Shown: positions 1 through 11,844, counted from the stretch's first letter. The stretch is 64,000 bases of DNA from Terebella lapidaria (GCA_949152475.1 OX424559.1:36067119-36131118), one strand, 5' to 3'. Translations and numbers: made by a program. The notes: generated by a model from the sequence alone, not told the origin.

Positions 1-3000
1 ATGACACATTTGGTCAACCATAGGCGGGCCACATTGATGACGCGTTCGGTGTATCGAACAACCTTAATGTAGGTGTTGAACATTACAGTTCAATACCGTT
101 TGTGTTCAACACGTAGACCTCATCGGCACTTGAAAAAGGGAATATATGACTAAATATTATAATACAATATACATTGTTTCTAACATTATTGAGATTTCGA
201 ACTTATCAAAATGAAACATCCATGTTGAATGACAGCTCGCACTGCAAATAGTGTTCATGTACCCTACACATATTTTCCATCATGAATATTGGTATATATG
301 CATCTATAGCTGGGTCCACACAGTAACTGCAATACCCGGAGGTTGATCAGAACGCACTCCAATAAACAATACATATGTCATTCGATAGTTGGAGATTTAC
401 TGCGTCATCGGGACACAGTTCAGACATCGGCGTGGGCAAATTAACTGGAATCGTAGCGTGTGCTGGTCTCGCCACAAGACGAGTAGAGAAGGTCCTGCAA
501 CTGTGATCGTTAATAGCATAATTAACATTCAAGAACAACGCTGCTCTTTTCTTTTGAGCATATTTTTCAATGTAAATTTTTTGAAATGAAAATATTCCCA
601 TCATTTAAATAACAATGACCCAGAATGATATAATAAATATTCAGTTAAAATATTGATTAGCTATTCTGTTGTCTGGTATTAGCTTTACATGAAGTGTCTG
701 GTGGATTAGGTTTCTGTAGCTTAATACTAAATCAGTAATATTCATTCAGATCTCTACATCCGAAATGAACAAAATACCAGAATGATTATGTTTGATTGGA
801 CAGCAATGCTGGGGACATAATATATCTAATTTTATATCTAATTTTGTGACATGTTTGTCGACAAAATATAATTTTAAAAAGAATTCTTGGACAGTTGTTT
901 TAGGCCTTACCATACCATTCTGATCATGCGGCCATACATTTGTTTTTTGAGTAATCATCCACACTAATTGTTGTAAGGTGAATGTATTTATTATTAATCA
1001 CATTTCATACGATATACTATATATCTCTCGAGCGCGAGCGCGCCCCACACAAACATGTGACTGAAGGCCTGCATTGCTTTCTCTCGGTTTATCGTTGGTG
1101 ACTTCTGACACGACCCCTGAGCGAGCCCACACCGCACCAGAGCAGCGCACATACACTCCACATCACAAATGTCTAATATGAGTCAACCAATATAAAACCA
1201 AACATGTAGATAATGTTAGGGTTTTTACTGCGACGATAAAAATCTGAATAACTTGTGTGGTTTTATCACATGCTATGAATTTATCATAAACTACAAACAG
1301 TATGACCAGACAATGATTTCCGACAGTGTGATAACCTCTGCCCAAAACATTATGTATGCACTACATATATCATGTGTATATGGAAATTATGTATTTACAT
1401 GGTCGGGTGGAGTGGATATCTATCATATCTATCAATTAACGATGTGGGATAATAACTGAATTTACGGTACTCAATGGAATATTCTAGCGCGGCGATAAGA
1501 GTGAATTATACATAATAAAAAAACAATGAAGCGCAGAAGTCGAGATCTAGATTTGTGCACCATCACCAATGTATGATCTACTCGTGTCACACTTACCAAA
1601 AATAGACGTGGAATAGGTTTGAATGTACTACATATATTAGTTTACAACAGCAGTGGCTGATCAAACAAACTGGAGAACACGAGGACACCAATGTATGATT
1701 CTTGAACACTTGCCAAATTGCACTACTGTGTTCCTGACGATAGATCAGAAATTATGCTTGTGTTAACTTAATTCAGCAAGCCAACAGAGAAAACTCCTGA
1801 TTTAATATGAATGAACCGATTCAGCGAATTGAAATATAATTTAGTCAAGTGTTAACCCATGAATATTAATTAAATAAGCAAATTCATGTGTGTACAATCT
1901 ATAAATAAGTGGGCAACGACTTTAGGTTACCGGTACTATGGTTTGGAAAACATTAGGGCTCCCGGATCAATCCTGATTTTTAAAAATCTTTTTTCCTAAC
2001 TTAATTTACATACCAACTTTACATACCAGTAATATTTAGAGTGTATTCGGAATAACTGACTTCGGTACAATAAGTTTTTACTAGGGCCGGGACGATTAGG
2101 AAATTTTGTACTCAATTATTAAAGTATCAGACAGTAATCTTACTAGTTCAAGACTTCAAGTTTTGGTTTCAAACCTAAATGTGTGATTGCAAAGTTACAC
2201 AAACTTCAGAAATGAAAAAAAAAGAATTACGGCTGTCTCATTCGTTCATCTATGTCGAACTGACAGTTCTAGCATGCTTTTTAGTTCTGTCTATTGCTAC
2301 AAATATTTGTATCGATTATCGTCACCGTAGTATTGATGTTACATGTGTATATCGATAATTCATTGGTAGATAATTTCTAGATAAATTTTTTTAAAAATTC
2401 AATGAAGTATTTTCCAGTGTTTTATATATCCAGAAACTTCCCGTGTTAAATTTGTTGAGAAATGCCCATACACATGGTCTGGCATAAGATATATGTGAGA
2501 AAAATAAACTCTGTTACACGAGATTTTAGTTTAACCGAAATTAGTTTAATGTATGGAAGCATGATACAGAATAAGCATGATTTTCAACTATCGATTTTTT
2601 CTATCGATTACCTATCGATAATCATTTTTTTTTTTACATATGTATCGATATCTATATTGATATTTCATGGTAGCCCTACTTATCATGTATGACAAATAAT
2701 GAATTTGTATTAGAGTATTGGCAGTATTCTACTCTATTATTTTCGAGTATTCGTCTCACTCTTCCCGGACCTAATTTTCATTGCAAATAATTTTCTCACA
2801 CTGCATGTGTTTCGTCATTATCTTTATATGCATGTGAACAATTACAAGTCCTGAACAAGATTATACAACTCATTTTTTTTTTACAAAATAATTTTATGCA
2901 GGATCAGAGTTTTCTGAGGGCAGCAGGAAATTATAGGGACAATATTAGGGTTACTTAAAATACTAGTACCGGGGGTATTTTTATTTATGAACTTACAACA

Positions 3001-3257
3001 TTTACCCCTCTTCATCCCCCGCCCCACCCTCAGCTTCAATGGAACACAGAAGCAAAATTTATTGTCCTGCTGTCTTCCAAGTATGAAGATTTACTACACT
3101 GGAACTTTATTTAAAGGATATTTTTTCTTGTATAATCTTTATTCAATGATCCCCAAACGAGCAATAGCTTATGTGAATGGGTCTCAAGGATATCCAGCCC
3201 AATGACCTGCAGACCATATAACATGCAGCCCTTCTGATCTACGAAACTATATCCTGA
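1..3257. other. AT-rich intergenic DNA, no gene recognised
   Basis: No reading frame here looks like protein: the open stretches are short and low in complexity. A small CpG-richer patch lies near 1025-1150. A cluster of ATCGAT-type palindromes lies around 2310-2660. Confidence 0.5.
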
Positions 3258-3838
3258 ATAAAGGGCCACAAAATATATACGAAAAACGAGCAGCGGTGTG
3301 AATCGGTTCTGGACATGGTTGGAACAGGAAAAAACGAGAAATCTTTGACATCCCCCCACAACACATTGACGTTTACTTCGGCACTTTCGTTCTAAGCCTA
3401 AAAAAATCAAATGGTTCTAACTAGCCAGACACTCTAACCAGTTTTCATAGATCAATCGATCTTCACTATGAAAACAGCTATGAGCACATTCTCGTCAACG
3501 ATCGAGAATTTGATATGTCAAAAAAAAGTTATGGAGTCTAGGAGGTTATGGAGTCTAAGAGCTGAAAAGTGAAGGTCTCGGTAATCGACCAAATCGAGCA
3601 AAACCACTCACTCGAGAAGATGAAGACAAGCTGTGGGCAAGCGGGCAATTCGGGGATGTGATTGCTAAAAGTATACTGAACACCCTCTCATACCATATCA
3701 CCAAATTATGCGGACTATGTGAAACACATGAACACACAAATCTGCGATGTTGAGCTGCAAGTAAACAACAATGACGAGTACTTCCTCATATTCAATGAGA
3801 GAATCACAGAACCAGATCCGAAATTCCTCTCACATTAG
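3258..3838 (+). pseudogene. Decayed Crypton-like tyrosine recombinase (KIAA1958/QRICH1/ZMYM-type region)
   Basis: Broken plus-strand frames give a recognisable order of motifs. DIPPQHIDVYFGTF lies near 3350-3390, then an SEGLGNRP-like stretch, PLTREDEDKLWASGQFGD around 3603-3656, and LNTLSYHITKLCGLCETHEH just after. A shifted frame continues with DVEL...FNERITE to a stop at 3836. This order matches the region upstream of and entering the catalytic domain of Crypton-derived proteins (DUF3504 group: KIAA1958, QRICH1, ZMYM). Damage includes TAG at 3422 and 3539, TAA at 3556 and a frameshift near 3746. None of the catalytic Arg/His/Tyr residues can be shown, because the sequence stops where a SINE begins. 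Family is recognised by motif memory; a profile search would settle it. Confidence 0.6.
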
Positions 3839-3845
3839 ACCGTTC

Positions 3846-4083
3846 GCCGCCTCTGTGGCCGAGTGGATTGGACTGGTGGCTCTTGAAGCAACGAAGCTCA
3901 GAGGCGGTAGGTGACGCGGGTTCGATCCCCGTCACCGGCACAAAGTAGGTGGAGTTTTCATCCTGGCACTTCAAAGGTTTCTCCATTCGAATGTGCTTCC
4001 CAAATTCAAAATTGTCACTCGACGGGGGATGGGGAAGACAGGCAGAATTGCCTATCATCATGGACCGTCGTTAAATAAATCTG

Positions 4084-4116
<33 letters not shown>
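3846..4116 (+). repeat. tRNA-derived SINE
   Basis: The head has an A-box-like TGGCCGAGTGG (3856-3866) and a B-box GGTTCGATCCC (3919-3929), with a long variable arm as in class II (Ser/Leu) tRNAs. The acceptor stem does not pair cleanly, so it is not a functional tRNA gene. A tRNA-unrelated body of about 140 bp follows, ending in an ATT/TTA microsatellite (about 4081-4116), a tail style shared with L2/CR1-mobilised SINEs. It abuts the end of the recombinase pseudogene. Confidence 0.75.
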
Positions 4117-4117
<1 letters not shown>

Positions 4118-4128
4118 TATTCACACCC

Positions 4129-4342
4129 AAAATTTTTCTTAATGAGGTTGATCACCCTCCCCCCCCCCCCCGCGATGTCCAGTCAGAACCTACAAAAAGT
4201 ATCAAATTTTCCCCAATGAGGTTGATCCCCTCCTGATATCCAGTCAAAACCTACAAAAAGTATCAAATTTTCCTCAATGAGGTTGAATTCCCACCCCCCC
4301 CCCCCTCTCCGATGTCCAATCAGAACCTACAAAAAGTATCGA
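4129..4342. repeat. Three-copy tandem repeat with C-runs
   Basis: The motif AATGAGGTTGAT occurs at 4141, 4215 and 4276. Each copy is followed by a C-rich run of variable length and then a block containing CAGAACCTACAAAAAGTATC (second copy AAAACC). Unit lengths are about 74 and 61 bp, differing mainly in the C-run. Confidence 0.7.
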
Positions 4343-5040
4343 TTCCGAAGTTGTTTTGTATTTAATATTACAAATGGCATCTCAAATAATAATAGACATT
4401 ATATGAAAAATACTAAAGAAGAATGAAACCGATTGAGTACAGTATTTTTATTTTTTATCCGCAGTTGACACTGATAGGTTGGTCATTTCCTCAGTACCCA
4501 ATTCCCATGTCCCCACTGGCTTTCCGTATATATCCATCCACAAGGGTGCTAAATGTCGAATTCTAGATTCTATGTTTCCGCAAGTTGGTCACAATGATGA
4601 CAATGGAATACATTCTAGACTACCACTAAATTTATCAGCCACCGTGCTGTTTCACTTGTCAGTCATTAGCTTGGTATCTGATCGTTTTTTTTCTGAATGC
4701 GATGTCTTACCACGTCGGTTTTGATACATAGGCTCAGATTATTATATAATGCTGCAGCCTCGCAGTAATGTGTTGCTTATTTCACGTGTACGGTCGATAT
4801 GTCTATTTCTCTATAACAGTAACGCAGCAATATGTCGCTTTTGCCACGCATGTCGCTTTTTCCAGAGGGCATTTCCTTGATGTAGAAAAACCAATATATG
4901 TCGGGTTTTCCGCGCGGAAGATGACAATAGGAGATGACAAAACATCGTCAAGCAAGCTGTCAGATAATTGAGTCATGACACCAGATTTCACAGCCAGTGC
5001 CGTCTCCGAAAGAGCCAGTCAAGCACCAGGTTAGCTGCAT
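4343..5040. other. No gene recognised
   Basis: Nothing with clear protein similarity was seen. The stretch leads into the minisatellite and may hold unrecognisable remains of the transposase whose C-terminus lies at 5961-6475. Confidence 0.4.
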
Positions 5041-5960
5041 CATCAAACATCAACAACCAGCGCTTCGATGGACATCGCCGGGCGGGTGCCATTTCTGCTG
5101 CACCATCAAACACCCACAACCAGTGCCCCGATGGACACTGATAGACAGGCGCCAGCTCAGCTGAGCAGTCAGACACTTCTAACCAGTGCTGAGAGTGCTC
5201 CCAGGGATACTGCCGGGCAGGCACCAGCTCTGCTGAGCAATCAGGCACTGCTAGCCAGTGCTCTGACGGACACTGCCAGGCAGGCACCAGCTCATCTGAG
5301 CGGTCAGACACTGTTAGCCAGTGCTCTGATGGACGCCACCAGGAAAGTACCAGCTCAACTGAGTGCTCTGATATCATTAGCCAGTGCTTCAATTGACGCC
5401 GCCAGGCAGGTGCCAGCTCAGCTGAGAGGTTGGACACTGCTGGCCAGTACTCCGATGGACGCCAGAAACCAGCTCAGCTGAGCGGTCCGACACTGCTAGC
5501 CAGTTCTCCAACAGACACCGCCAGGCGAGCGCCAGCTCAGCTAAGCCTATCAGACAACGACAGCCAGTGCACGGAACGACGCCGCCAGGCAGGCACCAGC
5601 TCAGCAGAGCGATCGGCCACTGCTAGCCAGTGCTCCGACAGCCCCCGCCAAGCTAGCGCGAGTTCAGCTGAGTGGTCAGACACTGCTAGCCACTCCACCA
5701 ACGTACGTCGCCAGACAGACGCCAACTCAGCTAAGCCATCAGACGCCGACAGCCAGTGCATGGACGGACACTGCCAGTCAGGCGCCAGCTCAGCTGAGCG
5801 GTCCGATACTGCTAGCCAATGCTCTGACGGACACCGCCAGGCAGGCGCCAGCTCAGCTAAGCCAACAGACATCGACAGCGAGTGCACGGGAGGATGCCGC
5901 CAGGCAGGCACCAAGTCAGTTGACCAGCGCATCAACGTATATCTCACCTTCGATTCAGCT
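5041..5960. repeat. 63-bp minisatellite (21-codon period)
   Basis: About 14 imperfect units. In one plus frame the unit reads like ARQAPAQLSGQTLLASALTD, 21 residues, so 63 bp keeps the frame; the minus strand is also open for most of the array. Small indels move the plus frame (for example around 5430-5480). The array lies directly upstream of the basic coiled-coil and PHD-like sequence and may have grown inside that coding region. Confidence 0.8.
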
Positions 5961-6475
5961 TTTGCAGCTACTGAAAACGACCAAACCACAGAGTGTAAAA
6001 TCTAAAACATGCATGCTGAAAGATCTCTCTGGAAAACGAGCACTTGCCATCAATGCTGAAAAGGAAGCGAGAAAGAAGAGAGACGAGGAAGAAAGAAGAA
6101 AAAAAGAGACAGAATGAATTGGAGAAGATAAAGAAGCAAGAAGAACGTGAGAGAAAGAAGAGAGAAAAAGAAACAAATCAGCAGAAGGAGAGTCAGCAGA
6201 AACGAAAGCAAAGAACGGCGAGAAACAAAGAGAGCGATGAGGAATCTGAAGGTGAAATTCAACATATGGATGACTCAGGCAATGAGAACTGGTTTGACAT
6301 AGACACGGAAGTCTGTCCAGGGTGTGGCAAGAAAGATGGGAAGATTGCAGACTGTTTGGGTTGCGACAATTGTCCTTGCTATTGGCAAGTGCGCTATACA
6401 GGATATAACGACCTGGTCAACATGATTGGCACCGATGACATAGAATTGGTGCCATTCTTCTGTAAATTTTGTTAA
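5961..6475 (+). pseudogene. C-terminal tail of a pogo/Tigger-like (DDE_1) transposase with degenerate PHD finger
   Basis: A Lys/Glu/Arg-rich coiled coil (KEARKKRDEEERRKK, then RQNELEKIKKQEERERKK in another frame) is followed by an acidic stretch and a C-terminal zinc-finger-like segment with CPGCGKKDG, GCDNCPCYW and a final FCKFC. Many invertebrate pogo-like transposases end in a charged coiled coil and a PHD finger, which is the basis of the call. A frameshift separates two frames near 6044-6117. The finger is damaged: the expected His after the aromatic pair reads Gln (YWQV), and the next Cys reads Arg. The catalytic DDE core was not found upstream. Alternative: tail of a host PHD protein. 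Confidence 0.5.
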
Positions 6476-7398
6476 TTACATGTACTTTAGGGTGTGTATT
6501 CTGGTGTCTTACATAGTCCTTTTATATTTATTGTGTTCATGGAGATTTGTCACGACTACTGATTATTCAAGGTGTTGTATTCATTAAGCATTTATATATC
6601 TTTAGGTGTTTTCAACTGTTGAATATTATCAACATACGAAAGTACATGAAGGGAAACTAGTATGAATTTTCAGATTCTCAAAGATGAAAATGTGTGAAGT
6701 GTGTATGAGCTGGATCACTGATAACATATCTGTAATGTTTGAGAAGATATATTCGGTACGTATAATTGTTCATTACATATCGTTTCTATGAATTGTTTCA
6801 GGTAAAAAAAACTAAATGTAGATATTAATGTTTCATTATACATTTAGCAAGAGAAATGTCAGTTGTATTTACATCTACATGTATTATATTTGTTTGCATA
6901 ACAATGTTCTGTCACGAATGACATGTTAGGCCAATAAATTTGAGAATATTTGATGGTTAGATACATACAGCAGAAAACATTGCACACTGCATTGCACGAG
7001 TATAATTGGTCAAACAACCACAATATAATATCAACAAAGTAAATACCATATTTCGACAATATTTCATTAATATAAATCATAACAAATTAAAAATAAACAA
7101 ATTAACATTATTTCATCAACGATTACTTCATTGATTTCTTCAACGACATTATACAATTGCTACAATCGAGCTGACTCCATGCGGAATAATATCCTAGAAA
7201 TATTTTGACACAAATTTGACACCATGTTTGAATTAATATTACATTAGGAAAAGAAATGTAGAAATAATCTAAACATATAATGCATTTTCAATCAGCCAGT
7301 CATTAACAGGTCCCATAGGGGTCGATAATTGGGTAACATAGGTCGATAACTGGACCGTAAAAACATACATATAGGTCACGTGATATTGACAGTTATGT
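6476..7398. other. AT-rich DNA upstream of the Ig gene
   Basis: No coding similarity was seen. The right end holds the presumed core promoter of the following gene. Confidence 0.5.
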
Positions 7399-7407
7399 TA
7401 TATATAG
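7399..7407 (+). promoter_or_regulatory. TATA box of the V-set Ig gene
   Basis: TATATATAG lies about 70 bp before the ATG at 7473 and about 330 bp before the ATG of the signal peptide at 7728. A start site near 7430 would leave two tiny upstream frames: ATG at 7455 (three codons), whose stop overlaps a second ATG at 7463 (nine codons). No experimental support. Confidence 0.45.
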
Positions 7408-7727
7408 CAGTTCGGATTTTACAAACATAAGAATTAGACTTCCACACCTGATATATGTCTACATGAAGAAGTATGGATATTGCTACTATTGATAACACTT
7501 CATTTCCTCTTAAAGGGTCGATAATAGGTGCCTCTGCTCTATTAATGGTCACAGCCTGGTGGCTCTGTTGTCACACCTCGTTCCGTTCATATACTTTGTC
7601 TCTTGTAATATTATTTCTCATTTTTGTGTACATAATGAATTGTTTTGATCAGTTCGAAAAATATCTCTCTCTATGGTTGTGCAAAATATTCGTTAAATTA
7701 TTTTCTAGTGTAGCCTACTGGACCAGG

Positions 7728-10218
7728 ATGAGGTTGTTGTACGTGTGTGTACTGGGAATATTGTTCATCGTGGAATACGCAAATGGTGAGTTGAAGTCGG
7801 TCTCAACTTTTTACCTGAATCCCACTAATCGTTTAACAAAGTAAAGTGTGATTCTGAATATTAGTAATTAAGCAAAGAAATTTGAGTATTACCCTCAAAA
7901 TATACATTGTCAATGGGCACAATATCGCGTGTCGCCAGGTGTTTGGGTTAGCAGACCAGGGACAATCAGACAATGCGTCCACGATGATGCAGAGTTTCGT
8001 TGGCTCTTCAAGGCGACTGAAGAAGATGTTGCTAGCCAGAATATTCAGATATTCTGGATCTTCATGGTAACTGGGGAGACATTACTGGGCTGGTACAGTA
8101 ACACAAACAGTACTCACGTGTATCCTAACTACGAAGGTCGAGTTCAGCTTCTTGAAGGATACAACGCTGGAATCGTCCTCACAAACGTCACAGAGAAGGA
8201 TTCTGGATGGTACAGAGTGGAAGTAGAGACCCAGTATCCTTCCTACAGACGCCGATTACATGACGTGGCTGAACTATCGGTACATTCCAGTGAGTTTTGG
8301 TCATTGGTCAGTTAATTGATGACCTTTGAAATCTTTGAAATTATGATCTTTATTATCTTGATCTTTAAAATTATTTATCCAACATTTTCCTATTTAGTTG
8401 TTTCAATATTTGTACGTCTAAAGGAGTAGAGGACGGTGTTTAACTCACATTATGCGTATTGACTGATACAATACCTCTCAGGTCTATATATCCTTGAGCC
8501 TATTTCATTTAGAATGTTGACCTACTTTAGCCGACTGGGATGCAATCGTGCCATCTAAATGCCAAGCTTGAAACACATTATTGTCTTGAATAACTTTGTT
8601 TATTGCGTCTCTTTAATCAGTAGTCACAAACATTTATTAAATAAACATTTATATGTCTATTCACATATTCCGGTATGATTATATCTATCAGGCGAATCCC
8701 TAAAACCTAGGCTGAAAGTGGACAATATTGATGTGAACTTTGGATCTGTCCTCAATCTGACGGACCAGTCCAGGTCCACAATCATACTGAGGACATCGCA
8801 AGATTTGACAGCCAATATTTCAATTGAGATAGAAGGTATTGACGCAGAAGAACATGGAAATTTTTTTTTTTGGGGGGGAGGGGGTGGGAATTCATTGGAG
8901 TGATATGAGTGTTTGTGTGACCGAATTACGATTCTGAACATACGACATATATAATGAAAACCATTCAAAGATTTGTATCAATCTTTGAAAGGTTTTATAT
9001 GATGTACATATATTCCACATAATAGATTTCATCTTGTCGACCTGTACTCTGGAGAGCCTATGTACAGTCATTGCGGTGTTCTCGGAAATATCACTGAAGA
9101 ATATTTCTGTCAAAATGGAAGTGGATTACGGAGTTTGTAACAAACACGAATACAAGATATATATGACAACCGACGGTGAATAGACACAAATACTACCTAG
9201 TATCATAATGCATGTGTACCTTAAACAAATAGCTCATACTCTATGGATACCATTTTAGCAAATTGTGGCTATTTGTATTACATATAAAATTACTGCCGAA
9301 TATTTAATCCTCAATTTTAATTTCAGATAATACATCTACCAGCCTCCATCAGGTAGCCATTATCATACCAGTGATACTCGTAATAACAGTCATAATCACT
9401 GTTTCAATTCTCTGCTGGAGAAGACACGGGAATGTCAAAAGAAGAGGTGTGAGGCCAAATGAAATTGAAACACAAAATTCCATCTCTGGCAAATCGTCCA
9501 ATTATTCAGGAGAAACTGGAGCTGATAGGATGTTTAAGCAGGATCGGTCATTCGAAAATATTTCGATAGTCGAGAGTCATTTTGGTGAAGGAGGAGTTTT
9601 ACCGCATGCAACAGCCAAACCGACCACAGTTAGAGCAAGGCACCAAGGTTTTCTGCAGAACCTTTTTCAGAGATTGCCTAGAAAACCTCAACCTCTACTA
9701 CCTAAAGCAGAAAACATAATGGAAAACAAAAAGCAAGGCCATGAACAAACGGACCACCAGCCAGAAGATCAGCAGGCTCCTGGTTCAGACATCAATGACC
9801 TCGTAATTGTGCCGTTAGTGAAGGGTGTAGATGACATCCTGACCATCCCAGATACACCCGGTAACTATATTCAATTTCATGAAATCGTTATTGTCTACAA
9901 ATTTAATCATTTTATTAAATGCAAGTCATGATTTGTGATATCGGTGTATTGATCAGATGTCTATTCTCGTTTTTCTTGCGTAGCCAAATGGATCGATTGT
10001 TGGAATGTCGTAACAATGTCGTTTTATAACCAATAAAATGTTATAATCCATTTTACGAGACACACACTTCTTAGGTAAGATATTTTGAACTTTCAGCCGT
10101 GGAAAGGACCGTAGAGAAGACTTCACACGGCAGCGGAAGAGATCGTAAGGAACAGGAGGGTGCTATGGCAGACCCCAACACAGAAAAACTGATCGATATG
10201 CACGTTTTTGCTAAGTAA
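7728..10218 (+). CDS. Single-pass V-set Ig superfamily membrane protein (5 exons)
   Basis: Predicted exons are 7728-7785, 7939-8289, 8692-8835, 9327-9860 and 10097-10218. Every junction is phase 1 with GT/AG ends, giving 402 residues. Exon 1 encodes a signal peptide (MRLLYVCVLGILFIVEYANG). Exon 2 is one V-set-like domain with a B-strand Cys (IRQC), a C-strand Trp (FRW) and the F-strand motif DSGWYRVEV, where the usual second Cys is Arg. Exon 3 is a 48-residue juxtamembrane segment without Cys. Exon 4 starts with a membrane helix (VAIIIPVILVITVIITVSIL) and a basic stop-transfer, followed by a long cytoplasmic tail finished by exon 5. No ITIM or ITAM was seen. The frame stays open upstream to an ATG at 7473, which would add 85 residues with two more hydrophobic stretches. 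The partner is unknown; a cell-surface recognition role is inferred from the fold. Confidence 0.75.
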
Positions 10219-10238
10219 CAATGATATCTACCCATAGT

Positions 10239-10244
10239 AATAAA
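10239..10244 (+). terminator. Polyadenylation signal of the V-set Ig gene
   Basis: AATAAA lies 21 bases after the stop codon at 10216-10218, followed by a T-rich stretch. The position fits a very short 3' untranslated region. Confidence 0.55.
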
Positions 10245-11483
10245 CAAGTTTTATTTTATCTATGAAACCGGGGCCAACTGCGTAACCCTAAAGTTGTGTT
10301 TTGTACTCGTCACCATTGGATGTGTGGTCGCTTAATGTCAATACATGAGGTTTATGTAATGTTCATACAGATGAATTAATTCCAACAGATACAAGTTCAC
10401 GATGGTCCTCTCAAGCGAAGAGTACATATATTTTAATTGGCTGAATTATTTTTAATTATTTTTTAATTCTCTAAATTTTAGAAGGATAGGTTTTTGTCAA
10501 AATATTTTTTCCAACAAGTGTATGCCTCCTCAAAAGTCATTAATTAACTGCATATTGGTCCGTCCGAATTTGTTGGCCCTGATTGAGCAGGCTAATAGTG
10601 ACTATATCTTGACCAACAATATCTTGACAATATCTTGCCTATGTAGACGGTCATATCGGGTTTCAGTTTTTGGCGTGCGGGAGACCTGTAACGTGCAGAA
10701 CAATCCCCCACGAACTTTCGTTACACTCACTCCCATGTTAAACCTACATGTACCTTGAACATATACGTTTAAAATTCCACATAATATCCCTCAGCGATAA
10801 AATTCCACTTATGGCTCACCAAGGTGCCTAACAAACAATGGTGAATTTGGACCTTGATCTGATTTTTTTTGCTGAGTCGGCATTTTCCATGTCTATTGAT
10901 ATCTCGGAGACGGTGCGTCGTAAAGTAGAACGGACATTATTTTGCCCTAAGCACATGTCTTAACGGTAATGAGGATGAACTTGAATGAATGAGTGAGTCG
11001 GCAGTATTTTATTCCCTTTCATGGATGCAATTAATCGTTTGGTTTTCTGGATGGCGTTGATCCATCCACGTCTTACTGATTCATCTTACATGCCAGTCCT
11101 ATACGACGGAGGATTCCACTCTCAAGCTTCCCATATACAAATTCGAACCCTGGACTGCGCATTCCTCACATTTCTCTGTTTACCTTTTTGCCTCCTGATT
11201 ACAGTAATTTTCTGTACGACCATTCTTCTGTTGCTTCAATAAGGGGGGTTTTAATGTAGGTACCCATTACAACTTCAGGTTTACACACGTCTCCGTTCAC
11301 CTTGTGAACTCTTCATTTTAATTTTCTTTCTCAACCAGTGATCTGGAAAAGCGGGTCTAAACTTGAGATCAGGGGCCGGTTGCACTAACTACTCACAAAA
11401 TATACGTTGTTCGTAAAGTGGTAGGGAAGAATTAAGCCGACTGCACCAACCAGGGGCCGGTTGCACCGACTGAACGTCGTTTC
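10245..11483. other. Intergenic DNA, no gene recognised
   Basis: No coding similarity was seen. A short direct repeat (GGGGCCGGTTGCAC) occurs near 11370 and 11454, just before the first MITE. Confidence 0.5.
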
Positions 11484-11607
11484 GGCCCAAGTATTGTATT
11501 CTGCGCCTTCCTCTATATTCAATAGGATTAAAAAGGTGACAGACGGATTAAATAGCATTCATTTAGTGGACGAGTAGTATTAAGGCGCAGCGTATGATAC
11601 TTGGGCC
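11484..11607. mobile_element. MITE of the GGCCCAAGTATCATA family, copy 1
   Basis: A 124-bp element with inverted ends GGCCCAAGTAT...GATACTTGGGCC and inner arms containing GCGCCTT/AAGGCGC. It is in the opposite orientation to copies 2, 4 and 6. The flanking 8-mers GTCGTTTC and GTAGATCC agree at only 5 of 8 positions, so the target duplication is decayed or absent. Confidence 0.8.
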
Positions 11608-11673
11608 GTAGATCCTTCTAATACGCTACTCGCATTGCTCAACGCCTGACGTCCAAACGACCGAGTTACTGAG

Positions 11674-11805
11674 TTTTCCTGTCATTTTTGTTTTCTCTCA
11701 CTTCGTATGCTTGATATGACTTTCTGTCCCCGGACTATGAGATTGGATAACGGACCCTGTTTTGTTTGCTCAATACTTAATACTGGGTATTGATTCCACG
11801 TCTAT
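11674..11805. repeat. 130-bp dispersed repeat, copy 1
   Basis: Nearly the same sequence recurs at 41218-41345. Shared blocks include TTTTTGTTTTCTCTCACTTC, ATATGACTTTCTGTCCCCGG and TACTGGGTATTGATTCCACG. No inverted ends or coding frame are visible; its class is unknown. Confidence 0.7.
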
Positions 11806-11844
11806 TACTCAGCATATGTACGCTGATTGCACTAAAGAAAAATG

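Noticed and set aside
3846..3940. Functional tRNA gene
   Set aside because: A and B boxes are present, but the acceptor and anticodon stems do not pair well and the sequence continues into a SINE body and microsatellite tail.
3804..4061. 85-residue minus-strand protein
   Set aside because: It is the antisense translation of the SINE; its GIEPASPTASELRC-like sequence is the complement of the tRNA-like head.
4988..5989. Two 150-residue minus-strand proteins
   Set aside because: They are antisense readings of the 63-bp minisatellite, whose period of three codons keeps several frames open.
8836..8903. Continuation of the third Ig-gene exon into the poly-T/poly-G stretch
   Set aside because: A donor at 8836 gives the phase-1 junction needed for the membrane exon; reading on yields a run of Phe and Gly and no matching donor.
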